Source of the DNA: an uncultured Bacteroidota bacterium
GTDB lineage: Bacteria > Bacteroidota > Bacteroidia > Chitinophagales > Chitinophagaceae
NCBI GenBank assembly: GCA_902826165.1
Contig: CADEDV010000025.1
Coordinates: forward strand, 1-45,752
DNA: 45,752 nt
Direction of reading: 5' to 3'
Made by a program: the position numbers and the translations under genes. The notes under the pieces were generated by a model, which made no database searches, had not been told where the DNA came from, and worked only from the letters and a program-made list of their open reading frames with translations. Position 1 is the first letter of the stretch; each line of letters begins with the position of its first letter. Positions 32,468 through 41,061 of the stretch are shown here, piece after piece.

Positions 32468-33007
32468 TTACCATTTCATCCGTTCACGGAGGCTGGTAAT
32501 ATGTGCCACATGGTGTTTGCCATGCCAGGCATACATACCCAGCAAATACCATAGACGGAATGTTTTCTTATAATCAGGACGGAAGACGGTACGGTTATTC
32601 CAGTCATTATCGGCTACATCCTTCAGGGCTTCATGCCAGCGGGCATGCAAAGCATGCAATAAGGTGATTGAAATATTGATCGGCAATTTCTGCACATCAT
32701 GCATCTCCGCCCAAAGTTTTTCCTCGTACGATTTGATCATCGGGTTCTCTTCTGTGAGTGCCAGTTTGAACCGGCAATAGGCATTGATATGACTGTCGGC
32801 TACATGATGTACCAACTGGTGAACCGTCCACCCGCCTTCCCGGTAAGGAGTTTGCAATTGCTGCTCGTCCAGGTTGAGCACCGCATTCTCCAATTGCAAT
32901 GGCAGGAATTTTATATCGGCAAGCCATTCTACTTTTTGCTCAATAGAAAAAGGCTTCGGTTCATACTCACCAATGGGGTAGCGAAGATCAACAGTCATTG
33001 TTGCCAT
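32468..33007 (-). CDS. DinB/YfiT-family putative metal-dependent hydrolase (BstA-like)
   Basis: 179 residues, a four-helix DinB-like bundle. The metal-binding histidines are visible in TVHQLVHHVADSH (H67/H68) and WHGKHHVAHI (162-169), and YPIGEYEPKP at the N-terminus matches YfiT. The superfamily includes bacillithiol S-transferases, which join bacillithiol to electrophiles; the YfiT branch is annotated as a putative hydrolase. BshB1 is encoded in the same window, so bacillithiol is likely made here and could be this enzyme's thiol. It follows the FKBP gene by 8 bases in a minus-strand operon. ATG 32998 is a second possible start. Confidence 0.88.
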   Translation of the reverse strand: MATMTVDLRYPIGEYEPKPFSIEQKVEWLADIKFLPLQLENAVLNLDEQQLQTPYREGGWTVHQLVHHVADSHINAYCRFKLALTEENPMIKSYEEKLWAEMHDVQKLPINISITLLHALHARWHEALKDVADNDWNNRTVFRPDYKKTFRLWYLLGMYAWHGKHHVAHITSLRERMKW

Positions 33008-33015
33008 ATGAATAT

Positions 33016-33453
33016 TTATTTAATGATACTGATCAGTTCCACTTCAAAGATCAGGGTAGCACCACCAGGTATATCACTGCCGGCACCCCGGTCGCCATAA
33101 GCCAGTTCGGAGGGTATCCATAACCGCCAGTGGCTTCCTTCTTTCATTAATGGTAATGCGATCTGCCAGCCCTTGATCAGGGAACGAAGCGGGGCCGAAA
33201 ACGGCTGCCCCCTTTTAAAGGAATTATCAAACTCTTTCCCATTCAGCAGGGAACCTTTGTAATGTGCCTTCACACTATCCGTCACTAATGGTTGCGGGCC
33301 CGTTCCTTCTTTGATCACCATATACTGCAGGCCTTCCGGCAGCTCAATCACGCCTTCCTTTGTTTTATTCGACTGAAGAAAAGCATTGCCTTCTTCTTTT
33401 TGCTTGTCAATTTTACCAGACATAAATTCTTTTAGTTTATTTTGAATACTCAT
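33016..33453 (-). CDS. FKBP-type peptidyl-prolyl cis-trans isomerase
   Basis: 145 residues with no signal peptide, so cytoplasmic. A short charged helix (about 1-45) precedes the FKBP domain (about 40-145), whose signatures are DSVKAHYKGSLLNGKEFDNS, KGWQIALPLMKEGSHWRLWI, PSELAYGDRGAGSDIPGGAT and LIFEVELISI. It speeds proline isomerisation during folding. The usual FKBP active-site Tyr, Asp and Trp appear in place (HYKG, FDNS, KGW). It is in the fbp-GNAT-ABC-FKBP-DinB operon, 10 bases after the ABC ATPase. Confidence 0.93.
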   Translation of the reverse strand: MSIQNKLKEFMSGKIDKQKEEGNAFLQSNKTKEGVIELPEGLQYMVIKEGTGPQPLVTDSVKAHYKGSLLNGKEFDNSFKRGQPFSAPLRSLIKGWQIALPLMKEGSHWRLWIPSELAYGDRGAGSDIPGGATLIFEVELISIIK

Positions 33454-33463
33454 ACTGAAAATT

Positions 33464-34225
33464 TTATTCTTCTCTTAATGAATGACCCGTAAGGCTAATG
33501 AACACATCTTCCAGGTTTGCCTGTTTCACTTCTTTGGGTCTTTCAAAACCGGTAGCCACTAAATTATCAATCAGCCGGTCAGGGCTGTCTAAGGCCACAA
33601 TATTCCCCGAATCAATGATCGCTACCCGGTCACACAGGTATTCGGCTTCGTCCATATAGTGTGTGGTGATGATCACTGTTGTTCCCCGTTCCCGGATATT
33701 CTTTACCAGTTCCCACAAACTTCGCCTGGCCTGCGGGTCAAGACCGGTGGTCGGTTCATCCAGGAAAATGATACGTGGCTCGTTGATCAGCGTAGTAGCA
33801 ACAGAGAAGCGTTGCTTTTGCCCGCCACTCAGGTCTTTGAATTTCGCTTTGGCTTTATCCTTCAGGTTTACTGTTTCCAGTAATTCCATCGGTTCAACTT
33901 CCCGGTTGTATAAGCCGCAAAACAATTCTATCAGTTGCACCAGGTTCAGACCCGGGTAATAGCCGCTGGATTGCAATTGCACACCGATAACCTTTTTGAT
34001 CTCGTTAGGCTCTTTATCAAGATTCAGTCCGTCCACGATCACTTCACCACTGGTTTTTTCTCTCAATGTCTCAATGATCTCTAAGGTGGTTGATTTCCCG
34101 GCACCGTTGGGACCCAGCAAACCAAATATTTCCCCTTCATACACCTCAAAGGAAATTCCTTTGACGGCATTAAAAGCACCGTAATTCTTAACGAGATTTT
34201 TAACCGATATGATCGTATTCGCCAT
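33464..34225 (-). CDS. ABC transporter ATP-binding protein (ABC-2 drug/export type)
   Basis: 253 residues, one nucleotide-binding domain. Walker A is GPNGAGKST (38-46), the signature is LSGGQKQRFSVA, and Walker B plus D-loop is RIIFLDEPTTGLDPQ, with the switch His in VIITTHYMDEAEYL. The sequence style (ABC-2 exporters such as drug or lipid exporters, CcmA/YfiL-like) predicts a partner permease, but none is beside it. It follows the GNAT gene by 9 bases and precedes FKBP by 10 bases, so it is operonic. Its permease must lie elsewhere. Confidence 0.9.
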   Translation of the reverse strand: MANTIISVKNLVKNYGAFNAVKGISFEVYEGEIFGLLGPNGAGKSTTLEIIETLREKTSGEVIVDGLNLDKEPNEIKKVIGVQLQSSGYYPGLNLVQLIELFCGLYNREVEPMELLETVNLKDKAKAKFKDLSGGQKQRFSVATTLINEPRIIFLDEPTTGLDPQARRSLWELVKNIRERGTTVIITTHYMDEAEYLCDRVAIIDSGNIVALDSPDRLIDNLVATGFERPKEVKQANLEDVFISLTGHSLREE

Positions 34226-34234
34226 GTATATGAA

Positions 34235-34696
34235 TTAGTGGACTAAAGATAATTCCATTTTCACATCTGCCGTCAGGAAAGGTGCGCCGGTAACCGGCAC
34301 ATGACGGAACCCATACTTTTCGTACAAGCTTAACGCCGTCTTTAACTGGCTGTTAGAATACAAAATGATTTTTTGGGCCCCGGATTTTTTTGCTTCAGAC
34401 AAGCATCGTTCCAGCAGCAACTTACTGATCCCTTTTCCCCGGTAAGCCGCTTCCACTCCCATTTTAATTAATTCATATTCCTCTTCACTCTCTTTCCAGA
34501 GACCAGCCGTTCCAATGATCTTTTCTCCTTCTTTGGCCAGGAAGATACAACCGCCCCTGGCGATAACAGTTCCTTCCGGATCGTTGAGTATCTCCAGATC
34601 ATGGCTTTCGGTAAGATTATACTTATCCAGCCACTCCAGGTTCAGTCTTTTAAAATCAGGCTGGTATTTATTCTCGTATGATATTAATTCAATCAT
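34235..34696 (-). CDS. GNAT-family N-acetyltransferase
   Basis: 153 residues with the acetyl-CoA-binding motif [20 protein letters not shown] (R/Q-x-x-G-x-G/A) near 88-107 and the C-terminal [21 protein letters not shown]. It transfers an acetyl group from acetyl-CoA to an amine; the target is unknown. Its start overlaps the stop of fbp by 8 bases, so it is translated with it. It is cytoplasmic. Confidence 0.9.
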   Translation of the reverse strand: MIELISYENKYQPDFKRLNLEWLDKYNLTESHDLEILNDPEGTVIARGGCIFLAKEGEKIIGTAGLWKESEEEYELIKMGVEAAYRGKGISKLLLERCLSEAKKSGAQKIILYSNSQLKTALSLYEKYGFRHVPVTGAPFLTADVKMELSLVH

Positions 34697-35705
34697 TTTC
34701 TTCCAGGCATTTTTCGAGTTCTTCCATCATTAATTTACTTCCCACAAAAAAAGGTGACCGCTGGTGTAATTCAGTTGGTATCACATCTAATATCCGCTGT
34801 TTACCATCGGTTGCTTTTCCGCCGGCCACTTCTACGATAAAACCAAATGGATTACACTCATACAATAAACGCAATTTGCCTTTTGGCTTATCAATGGTGC
34901 CGGGATAGGTAAAGATGCCCCCCTTGATCAGGTTACGGTGCACATCCGCCACCATACTGCCGATATAACGTTGCGTATAAGGTCCGCCGTTGGTCTTATC
35001 TTTTTTCTGGCAGGCCGTGATATATTTTTTTACCCCTTCTGAATATTTGAAAAAATTTCCATGGTTTACCGAATATATTCTTCCTGTCTCCGGGCATTTG
35101 ATATCCGGATGACTTAAAGTCCATTCTCCAATGGAAGGATCCAATGTAAACCCATTGACTCCCCTTCTCGTGGCATAGACCATCATGGTGGAGGAACCAT
35201 AGATCATATAACCCGCTGCCACCTGCTGGTTACCGGGTTGTAAAAAATCCGCCGTTGTAGCAACAGTTCCCAACGGAGATACCCGGCGATAAACACTAAA
35301 GATGGTCCCGATAGAAACATTCACATCAATATTGGCACTTCCATCCAGCGGATCAAAGAGCACCACGTACTTTGATTTCTTGCTGACCTCATCATCGAAG
35401 ATCACAAAATCATCCAGCTCTTCACTGGCGATGCCGGCACAACTGATTCCATGCCGCAATACACCCATAAACTGGTTGTTGGCATAGATATCCAGTTTCT
35501 TCACTTCTTCTCCCTGTACATTAATAGTACCTGCATCACCAAGGATATCCACCAACCCTGCCTTATTCACTTCCACATTCACTCTTTTTGCGGCCAGGCC
35601 CATATCTCTTAAAAGACTTGACAGTTCGCCTGTGGCATGTGGAAAATCCCGGAGCTGCTGGATAGTGAATTCATCGAGGGTCAGAACTTTACGGTTGACG
35701 ATCAT
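34689..35705 (-). CDS. fbp: Fructose-1,6-bisphosphatase, class I
   Basis: Start ATG 35705 ([20 protein letters not shown]) gives 338 residues, the usual length; the frame to 35807 only adds non-conserved sequence that overlaps the promoter. Metal-binding motif [20 protein letters not shown] (the second S of DPLDGSS is Ala here), substrate-binding [11 protein letters not shown] and [20 protein letters not shown], and [15 protein letters not shown] with the Glu metal ligand are all clear. It dephosphorylates fructose-1,6-bisphosphate in gluconeogenesis. It is the first gene of a five-gene minus-strand operon and divergent from the aspartate kinase gene. Confidence 0.95.
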   Translation of the reverse strand: MIVNRKVLTLDEFTIQQLRDFPHATGELSSLLRDMGLAAKRVNVEVNKAGLVDILGDAGTINVQGEEVKKLDIYANNQFMGVLRHGISCAGIASEELDDFVIFDDEVSKKSKYVVLFDPLDGSANIDVNVSIGTIFSVYRRVSPLGTVATTADFLQPGNQQVAAGYMIYGSSTMMVYATRRGVNGFTLDPSIGEWTLSHPDIKCPETGRIYSVNHGNFFKYSEGVKKYITACQKKDKTNGGPYTQRYIGSMVADVHRNLIKGGIFTYPGTIDKPKGKLRLLYECNPFGFIVEVAGGKATDGKQRILDVIPTELHQRSPFFVGSKLMMEELEKCLEEND

Positions 35706-35726
35706 ACAAGCAGGTTTAGGTTGAGG

Positions 35727-35734
35727 CAAATGTA
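35727..35734 (-). promoter_or_regulatory. Candidate -7 box (TACATTTG) for fbp
   Basis: The minus strand reads TACATTTG, a full TAnnTTTG match, 21 bases before ATG 35705, so the predicted leader is about 15 bases. No exact TTTG is seen 18-22 bases upstream. Confidence 0.45.
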
Positions 35735-35783
35735 AGGCTTTGCCCCATAGTTGAAAAGTTGATATGTTAAGTGGTTTGCAAGT

Positions 35784-35808
35784 AGTGCAAATACCCGATT
35801 TTTGCACT
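35784..35808. repeat. AGTGCAAA / TTTGCACT inverted repeat between fbp and aspartate kinase
   Basis: Perfect 8-bp arms (35784-35791 and 35801-35808) with a 9-nt centre, in the 125-base divergent region and 23 bases before the aspartate kinase ATG. It shares the GTGCAA/TTGCAC core with two other dyads in the window. Confidence 0.5.
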
Positions 35809-35830
35809 CTTATAAACCCGGCATTCTGTA

Positions 35831-37093
35831 ATGAAAGTATTCAAATTCGGTGGCGCCTCCGTTAATAGTGTGGAAAGGATCAAAAACCTGGCTGCCATTC
35901 TTCAGCATTACCCCTCTGAAAAATTACTGATTGTTATTTCTGCCATGGGCAAAACAACCAATGCCCTGGAAAAAGTAACGGAGGCTTTTTATGCCGGTAA
36001 AAAAGAAGAAGCCCTGCAATTATTTGAACAGGTAAAGCAACAGCATCTCAGTACGGCTAAGTACCTGCTCGTTACACATTACCTGGCTTGTGAAGCCCAG
36101 CTCCGTGATTTTTTTACAGAGGTGGAATGGCTGCTGCATGATAAACCGGTTCGTGATTACGACTATTACTACGACCAGGTGGTTTGTGCCGGCGAATTAT
36201 TATCAACCGCTATCGTCAGTGCCTATCTCAACGAAGCCGGGATATCTAATCAGTGGATAGATGTCAGGGATATTTTCAGAACGGATGATGATTTCAGGGA
36301 TGCCAATATTGACTGGACATTCACCCAAACTGCTGTCAGCAATATAGTGGTGCCTGGTTTGCAGCAACACAGGATTTTACTGACACAGGGATTCATTGGT
36401 TCTACTGATGAAAACGAAAGTACCACCCTGGGGAGAGAGGGAAGTGATTACAGTGCTGCCGTATTTGCCAATATGCTGGATGCAGAAAGCCAGACCATCT
36501 GGAAAGATGTGGAGAGTGTGATGAATGCGGACCCTAAAAAATTCCCGGATGCTCAACCTATTCCTGAATTAAATTATAATGAAGTGATCGAGATGGCTTA
36601 TTACGGCGCACAGGTCATCCATCCGAAAACGATCAAACCTTTGCAGAATAAAGGCATCCCGTTGTATGTAAAATGTTTTTTAGATCCTTCCCTGGCCGGA
36701 ACGGTCATTCATAATAAACCGGTGCATCACCTGCCACCCGTTATTGTATTAAAAGAAAAACAGGTGATGCTGAAACTCACCTCGAAAGATTTTTCATTTG
36801 TGGGTGAGCATCATGTCGGGCAATTATACAGCCAGTTTGAAAAACTGCATTTAAAACCCAACCTGACACAGAATGGCGCCATCAGTTTTATTTGTGTGCT
36901 GGATGACTGGGCAGAAAAAGTAGAAAAACTAGCTTTTGAGGCGTCCGCCATCTTTGATGTGGAGCTGATGAAAGGGTTATCACTATTAACCGTTCGACAT
37001 TACACGAAAGAAGTGTTTGAAAAATTAACAGAAGGAAAAACAATTTTGCTACGGCAGCAAACCCCGGAAACGATACAATTGCTGCTGCAATAG
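35831..37093 (+). CDS. lysC: Aspartate kinase
   Basis: 420 residues. The nucleotide/aspartate-binding motifs are [17 protein letters not shown] (KFGGxSV), [29 protein letters not shown] and [19 protein letters not shown]. The C-terminal part (about 315-420) is the regulatory ACT region, somewhat short and weakly conserved. It phosphorylates aspartate, first step to lysine, threonine and methionine. It is not fused to homoserine dehydrogenase. It is a single gene, divergent from fbp, and its stop touches the convergent L,D-transpeptidase gene. Confidence 0.93.
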   Translation: MKVFKFGGASVNSVERIKNLAAILQHYPSEKLLIVISAMGKTTNALEKVTEAFYAGKKEEALQLFEQVKQQHLSTAKYLLVTHYLACEAQLRDFFTEVEWLLHDKPVRDYDYYYDQVVCAGELLSTAIVSAYLNEAGISNQWIDVRDIFRTDDDFRDANIDWTFTQTAVSNIVVPGLQQHRILLTQGFIGSTDENESTTLGREGSDYSAAVFANMLDAESQTIWKDVESVMNADPKKFPDAQPIPELNYNEVIEMAYYGAQVIHPKTIKPLQNKGIPLYVKCFLDPSLAGTVIHNKPVHHLPPVIVLKEKQVMLKLTSKDFSFVGEHHVGQLYSQFEKLHLKPNLTQNGAISFICVLDDWAEKVEKLAFEASAIFDVELMKGLSLLTVRHYTKEVFEKLTEGKTILLRQQTPETIQLLLQ

Positions 37094-37094
37094 A

Positions 37095-38285
37095 TCATTT
37101 CGCCTCCACCGTAATGGTCTGGATCATTTTCTTGGCAACAGGTTTATCATTGAGCATAGCAGGCTGCCAGGTACCCATATTCTCCAGCCGTTTGATCAGT
37201 TCATCAGCAAAATCTTCATCAATGGTTCCCTTGAGTACTTTGATATTGACAGGAACACCGTCTTTATCCACCACAAACTCCACCTGCACAAATGCTTTGC
37301 GGGTACCGGTTGGTAAATAAGCCACCATATCACGACCCAGTTGGTCAAGGTATTTGGCAAAAGTTTCTCCGCCACCTGGATATTGTGGCCACTGATGAAC
37401 CGAAGAAGGCAAGCTGCTTACTATTCTCACACGATGCTCCATTGCTACTTTTTTAACCTTCGCTTCTTTGGGATCTGGTGCTGATCTCTTTGGCACAGCT
37501 CCGTTAACGAGGTATTCCCCCTTTTCATTGACCATGATCACCGGTAACTGGTGAAATTTATCGAAGTAATCAAAAGCCTGTTCGAGCCGGTCAGAGAATT
37601 TTTTTAGTGCCGGGTCATCCTTGGTCAGGTTAGCCAGGTAATTCGCACTTTTAGGGACATTATAGCGGATCGGGAAAATATGCACCGGGATAAAGTCCTG
37701 CCCTTTGTCTTTTGCATGGGCGGCCAGTATGTACAATTCATCGATCTGCTGATCAGTGATCGGGATACAACCTACGGTAACGCAACTGCCGTGAATATAA
37801 ATAGCACTGCCGGGCCGTAAGGAATCACTTAATATTTTATCCGAAGCATTGGGATAATTCAATCCTAAGGAGAGATAATAAGAACTGTTCGGATTGAATT
37901 CATTGATATAATAAAAACCTTCCGGCACCTGGTAATCGCCTTCTAATCTTTTGGGGCCTAAAGTACCTGCCAGTGCACAAACCTTATACGTTTTAAACAA
38001 CTGGAACTTATCCTTTATATCATTCTTTACCCAAACTTCCAGCTGGCTGTCGTACTTGAAAGAACGGATATAGATATACTTAGCAGGCCATTCCAGCTTC
38101 TTTGCTTCAAATTGTTTTTGCAGGGTATCTTCTTTTCTTTTCAGTGCTTCACCGGGTCTTGAAAAGGCTTTCTGGTAATCAATAAAAGATTCATAAGAAT
38201 TGCCGCCTCTTGAAGTTGGCTGCGCCATGGCGGAACATAAAATTGCGGAGAACAGTATGGACAGATACAGGCTTTTCATGCGCAT
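37095..38285 (-). CDS. L,D-transpeptidase (YafK-like) with C-terminal TonB-like domain
   Basis: 396 residues with a signal peptide (MRMKSLYLSILFSAILCSAMAQ; ATG 38279 is an alternative start). The YkuD/YafK domain covers about 65-215: YIYIRSFKYDSQLEVWV, LEGDYQVPEGFYYI and the active-site AIYIHGSCVTVGCIPIT with H165 and catalytic C173. The C-terminal 100 residues form a TonB-C-like domain (AFVQVEFVVDKDGVPVNIKV, DELIKRLENMGTWQPAMLND). The first part makes or cuts 3-3 peptidoglycan links or protein-wall links in the periplasm. The fused TonB-like domain is uncommon; it could dock on outer-membrane proteins. It stands alone, divergent from none of its neighbours and with 154 featureless bases upstream. 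Confidence 0.87.
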   Translation of the reverse strand: MRMKSLYLSILFSAILCSAMAQPTSRGGNSYESFIDYQKAFSRPGEALKRKEDTLQKQFEAKKLEWPAKYIYIRSFKYDSQLEVWVKNDIKDKFQLFKTYKVCALAGTLGPKRLEGDYQVPEGFYYINEFNPNSSYYLSLGLNYPNASDKILSDSLRPGSAIYIHGSCVTVGCIPITDQQIDELYILAAHAKDKGQDFIPVHIFPIRYNVPKSANYLANLTKDDPALKKFSDRLEQAFDYFDKFHQLPVIMVNEKGEYLVNGAVPKRSAPDPKEAKVKKVAMEHRVRIVSSLPSSVHQWPQYPGGGETFAKYLDQLGRDMVAYLPTGTRKAFVQVEFVVDKDGVPVNIKVLKGTIDEDFADELIKRLENMGTWQPAMLNDKPVAKKMIQTITVEAK

Positions 38286-38439
38286 TAACTAACTTTTACC
38301 TTAACGATACCGGAGCGGATTTATTTCCGGGTAATTGGTAATATTATGTAAAGATAACCTGAAAATCAGTTCGTCGTGCAAATGAAGCCGCAGGAACTAA
38401 CAACCGCTGTCCCCATTCGTAGTTCTTACCCGTACTTTC

Positions 38440-39573
38440 TCACAAATTACCACGGGCTTCCTGCTCTCTTTCGATGGCTTCAAACAGGGCTTTAAAATTT
38501 CCTTTACCGAAACTTTTAGCCCCTTTTCGTTGTATGATCTCGAAGAAGAGTGTCGGCCTGTCTTCTACCGGCTTGGAAAATAATTGTAAAAGATAGCCTT
38601 CGTTATCACGGTCCACCAGGATACCCAGTTCTCTCAATGGAGCCAGGTCTTCATCAATATGTCCCACCCTGTCGAGCAGGTCGTCATAATAAGTGGTAGG
38701 CACTTTTAAAAATTCCACACCGCGGCTCATCAGGTCTCTTACAGTTTTTACAATATCATTCGTTGCCAACGCCACATGCTGTACTCCTTCCCCATCATAA
38801 AATTCCAGGTACTCTTCCACCTGCGATTTTTTCTTTCCTTCTGCAGGCTCATTGATCGGAAATTTGACAAAGCCATTGCCGCTGCTCATTACTTTACTCA
38901 TCAATGCTGAATATTCTGTCGAAATATCTTCATCATCAAATGTGAGGATGTTTTTGAATCCCATTACCTCCTCATAGAATTTCACCCAGGGGTTCATCTG
39001 GTTCCAGCCCACGTTGCCTACACAATGATCCACGTATAACAAACCGGTATCAGGCGTTTGAAATAGCGGGTTATTCCAGGGCCGGTAGCCGGGCATAAAG
39101 GCACCCTGGTAATTTTTTCGTTCGATAAATAAATGCACCGTATCGCCATAGGTATGAATACCACTCATAACTACCTCGCCCTGCTCATCTTTCAACCGCT
39201 GCGGTTCCATATAACTTTTTGCTCCCCGTTGGGTGGTTTCTTCCCATGCTTTGGTAGCATCAGGCACCCGCAGTGAAAGTGATTTTACACCATCGCCATG
39301 TTTATGGATATGATCGGCGATCGGGCCGCTGCTACGAAGTGGCGTTGTCAATACAAAAGTCAGTTTGTGCTGGCGCACAGCATAACTGGCCCTGTCCTTC
39401 AATCCTGTTTCAGGTCCGGCATAAGCCAATGCCTGGAAACCAAAAGCAGTCATATAATAATGAGCCGCCTGTTTGGCATTGCCTACATAAAATTCTACAT
39501 AATCGGTTCCTTCCAGCGGAAGAAAATCAGTTGTTGTTATTGCAGCGGGATTTGTACTTGTTGATACTGACAT
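38440..39573 (-). CDS. hppD: 4-hydroxyphenylpyruvate dioxygenase
   Basis: Start ATG 39573 (MSVSTSTNPAAIT) gives 377 residues; the frame to 39639 overlaps the upstream leader. Two vicinal-oxygen-chelate repeats are present. The Fe(II) facial triad is H183 (VDHCVGNV), H266 (GVQHVALATNDI) and E345 (FFEIIQRKG). It turns 4-hydroxyphenylpyruvate into homogentisate in tyrosine breakdown. The next pathway genes (homogentisate dioxygenase, fumarylacetoacetase) are not adjacent. A strong promoter pair lies at 39740-39771, and a 29-codon ORF sits between it and this start. Confidence 0.95.
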   Translation of the reverse strand: MSVSTSTNPAAITTTDFLPLEGTDYVEFYVGNAKQAAHYYMTAFGFQALAYAGPETGLKDRASYAVRQHKLTFVLTTPLRSSGPIADHIHKHGDGVKSLSLRVPDATKAWEETTQRGAKSYMEPQRLKDEQGEVVMSGIHTYGDTVHLFIERKNYQGAFMPGYRPWNNPLFQTPDTGLLYVDHCVGNVGWNQMNPWVKFYEEVMGFKNILTFDDEDISTEYSALMSKVMSSGNGFVKFPINEPAEGKKKSQVEEYLEFYDGEGVQHVALATNDIVKTVRDLMSRGVEFLKVPTTYYDDLLDRVGHIDEDLAPLRELGILVDRDNEGYLLQLFSKPVEDRPTLFFEIIQRKGAKSFGKGNFKALFEAIEREQEARGNL

Positions 39574-39645
39574 GATCCTGAAATTTAGCTGGTGAACATA
39601 TAATTTCGAAACAGCCGGCGTAGTTATTCCCGGCATCACTCATGA

Positions 39646-39735
39646 TCAGTTGCTGTCCATGGCCAGTGTTACCATCAGCAGGCTGAAATCGCTGCGGTGG
39701 TCATTGAATAATTTGTGGGCATAGTCGGGACGCAT
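39646..39735 (-). CDS. Short 29-residue ORF in the hppD leader (putative leader peptide)
   Basis: ATG 39735 to TGA 39646 encodes 29 residues (MRPDYAHKLFNDHRSDFSLL, then MVTLAMDSN). It begins within a few bases of the transcription start predicted from the promoter at 39740-39771, and ends 72 bases before the hppD ATG. It has one Tyr and two Phe but no run of them, so classical attenuation is not evident. It may be a small protein, a leader peptide or chance; codon use looks normal. Confidence 0.4.
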   Translation of the reverse strand: MRPDYAHKLFNDHRSDFSLLMVTLAMDSN

Positions 39736-39739
39736 GAGG

Positions 39740-39771
39740 CAAATTTAGAGACATTCATTACAAACTGCAAA
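39740..39771 (-). promoter_or_regulatory. Promoter of hppD (TTTG-N20-TAAATTTG)
   Basis: Minus strand TTTG (39771-39768), 20 bases, TAAATTTG (39747-39740): both Bacteroidota promoter elements with ideal spacing. A second TTTG lies at 39764-39761. Predicted start near 39733, at the ATG of the short upstream ORF. This is the best promoter match in the window. Confidence 0.65.
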
Positions 39772-39787
39772 CTACACAGCATAAACT

Positions 39788-39795
39788 TATCTTTG
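39788..39795 (+). promoter_or_regulatory. Candidate -7 box (TATCTTTG) for purK
   Basis: A full TAnnTTTG match ending 4 bases before ATG 39800, so the message would be leaderless. No TTTG is found at the -33 distance. Confidence 0.48.
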
Positions 39796-39799
39796 CCCT

Positions 39800-40918
39800 A
39801 TGAAGATCGGAATACTCGGCGGTGGCCAGTTAGGCAGGATGTTGCTGCAGGCAGCAGCTAATTACCCGGTGGAAACATTTGTGCTGGAAAATGACAGCGA
39901 ATGTCCCGCTGCCCATCTTTGTCATCATTTCACCAAAGGGGATATCCGCAATTTTGATGATGTGTATGCGTTTGGCAAAAAACTGCAGGCCATGACCATT
40001 GAGATCGAGAATGTCAATATTGAAGCCCTGGAGAAATTAGAACAGGAAGGCATCAAAGTATTTCCCAAACCGGCGGTGCTAAGAACGATCAAGAACAAGA
40101 TACTCCAGAAAGAATATTATAACAACCATAGCATACCCACTGCCGAATACCGAATCACCCGTGACCGGGAAGACCTGAAAGAAGCAGAACATTTCCTGCC
40201 TGCTGTTCATAAAATTGGCGAAGGGGGGTATGATGGAAAAGGTGTACAGTTATTACGCAATGCCTATGACCTGGAAAAAGGTTTTGATGCACCCTCAGTA
40301 CTCGAAAAGATGGTTCCGATCCATAAAGAAATAGCACAGATGGTGGCGGTGAATGAAGCAGGCGAAACAGCCCTCTACCCGCCTGTAGAAATGTTGTTTG
40401 ATCCCGAGCTGAATTTATTGGACTACCAGCTTTGCCCCGCCGAAATGGATACCAAGACACTCTGGAAAGTGGAGGCAATAGCTTTGGCGGTTGTACGAAA
40501 TTTCAAATCTCCCGGCATCTTTGCCGTTGAAATGTTCATTGATAAAAAAGGCGATGTGCTGGTGAATGAAACGGCCCCAAGGGTGCACAATAGCGGCCAT
40601 CATACGATTGAAGCCCATTACAGTTCCCAGTTTGATATGCTCTGGCGGGTGATGCTCGGTTACCCGTTGGGCAATACCGATGCCATCATGCCCTCCATTA
40701 TGGTGAATATTATCGGGGAAGAAGGTTATACCGGTAATGTCCGTTACGAAGGACTTGAAGAAGTACTGAAGATCGAAAATGCCTTTGTACACCTGTACGG
40801 TAAAAAGCAAACCAAGCCGGGCCGCAAGATGGGCCATGTAACCATCCTCAGCAACGAAAAGCAGGATCTGCTCCACCAGTCCAACAAAATTAAAAGGGCA
40901 TTAAAACCAATCGCTTAG
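39800..40918 (+). CDS. purK: N5-carboxyaminoimidazole ribonucleotide synthase PurK
   Basis: 372 residues, ATP-grasp fold. The N-terminal MKIGILGGGQLGRMLLQAAA and DSECPAAHLCHHF are the PurK preATP-grasp hallmark. The ATP-grasp part shows HKIGEGGYDGKGVQLL, EKMVPIHKEIAQMVAVN and FAVEMFIDKKGDVLVNETAPRVHNSGHHTIEA. It carboxylates AIR with bicarbonate and ATP in purine synthesis. purE, the usual partner, is not adjacent. It is divergent from hppD and probably monocistronic. Confidence 0.95.
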   Translation: MKIGILGGGQLGRMLLQAAANYPVETFVLENDSECPAAHLCHHFTKGDIRNFDDVYAFGKKLQAMTIEIENVNIEALEKLEQEGIKVFPKPAVLRTIKNKILQKEYYNNHSIPTAEYRITRDREDLKEAEHFLPAVHKIGEGGYDGKGVQLLRNAYDLEKGFDAPSVLEKMVPIHKEIAQMVAVNEAGETALYPPVEMLFDPELNLLDYQLCPAEMDTKTLWKVEAIALAVVRNFKSPGIFAVEMFIDKKGDVLVNETAPRVHNSGHHTIEAHYSSQFDMLWRVMLGYPLGNTDAIMPSIMVNIIGEEGYTGNVRYEGLEEVLKIENAFVHLYGKKQTKPGRKMGHVTILSNEKQDLLHQSNKIKRALKPIA

Positions 40919-41061
40919 ACCCAACCATCCTCCGGCTTAACCGTTTATAATTGCCAGGATATCCACAGCAGGAACTCCCTTGTTTTGGCGTCCAACAGCA
41001 GGTGATTATCGTTACCTTTAACCCCCGACATATTTAAATAATTGCACATCCGAAGCATAAC

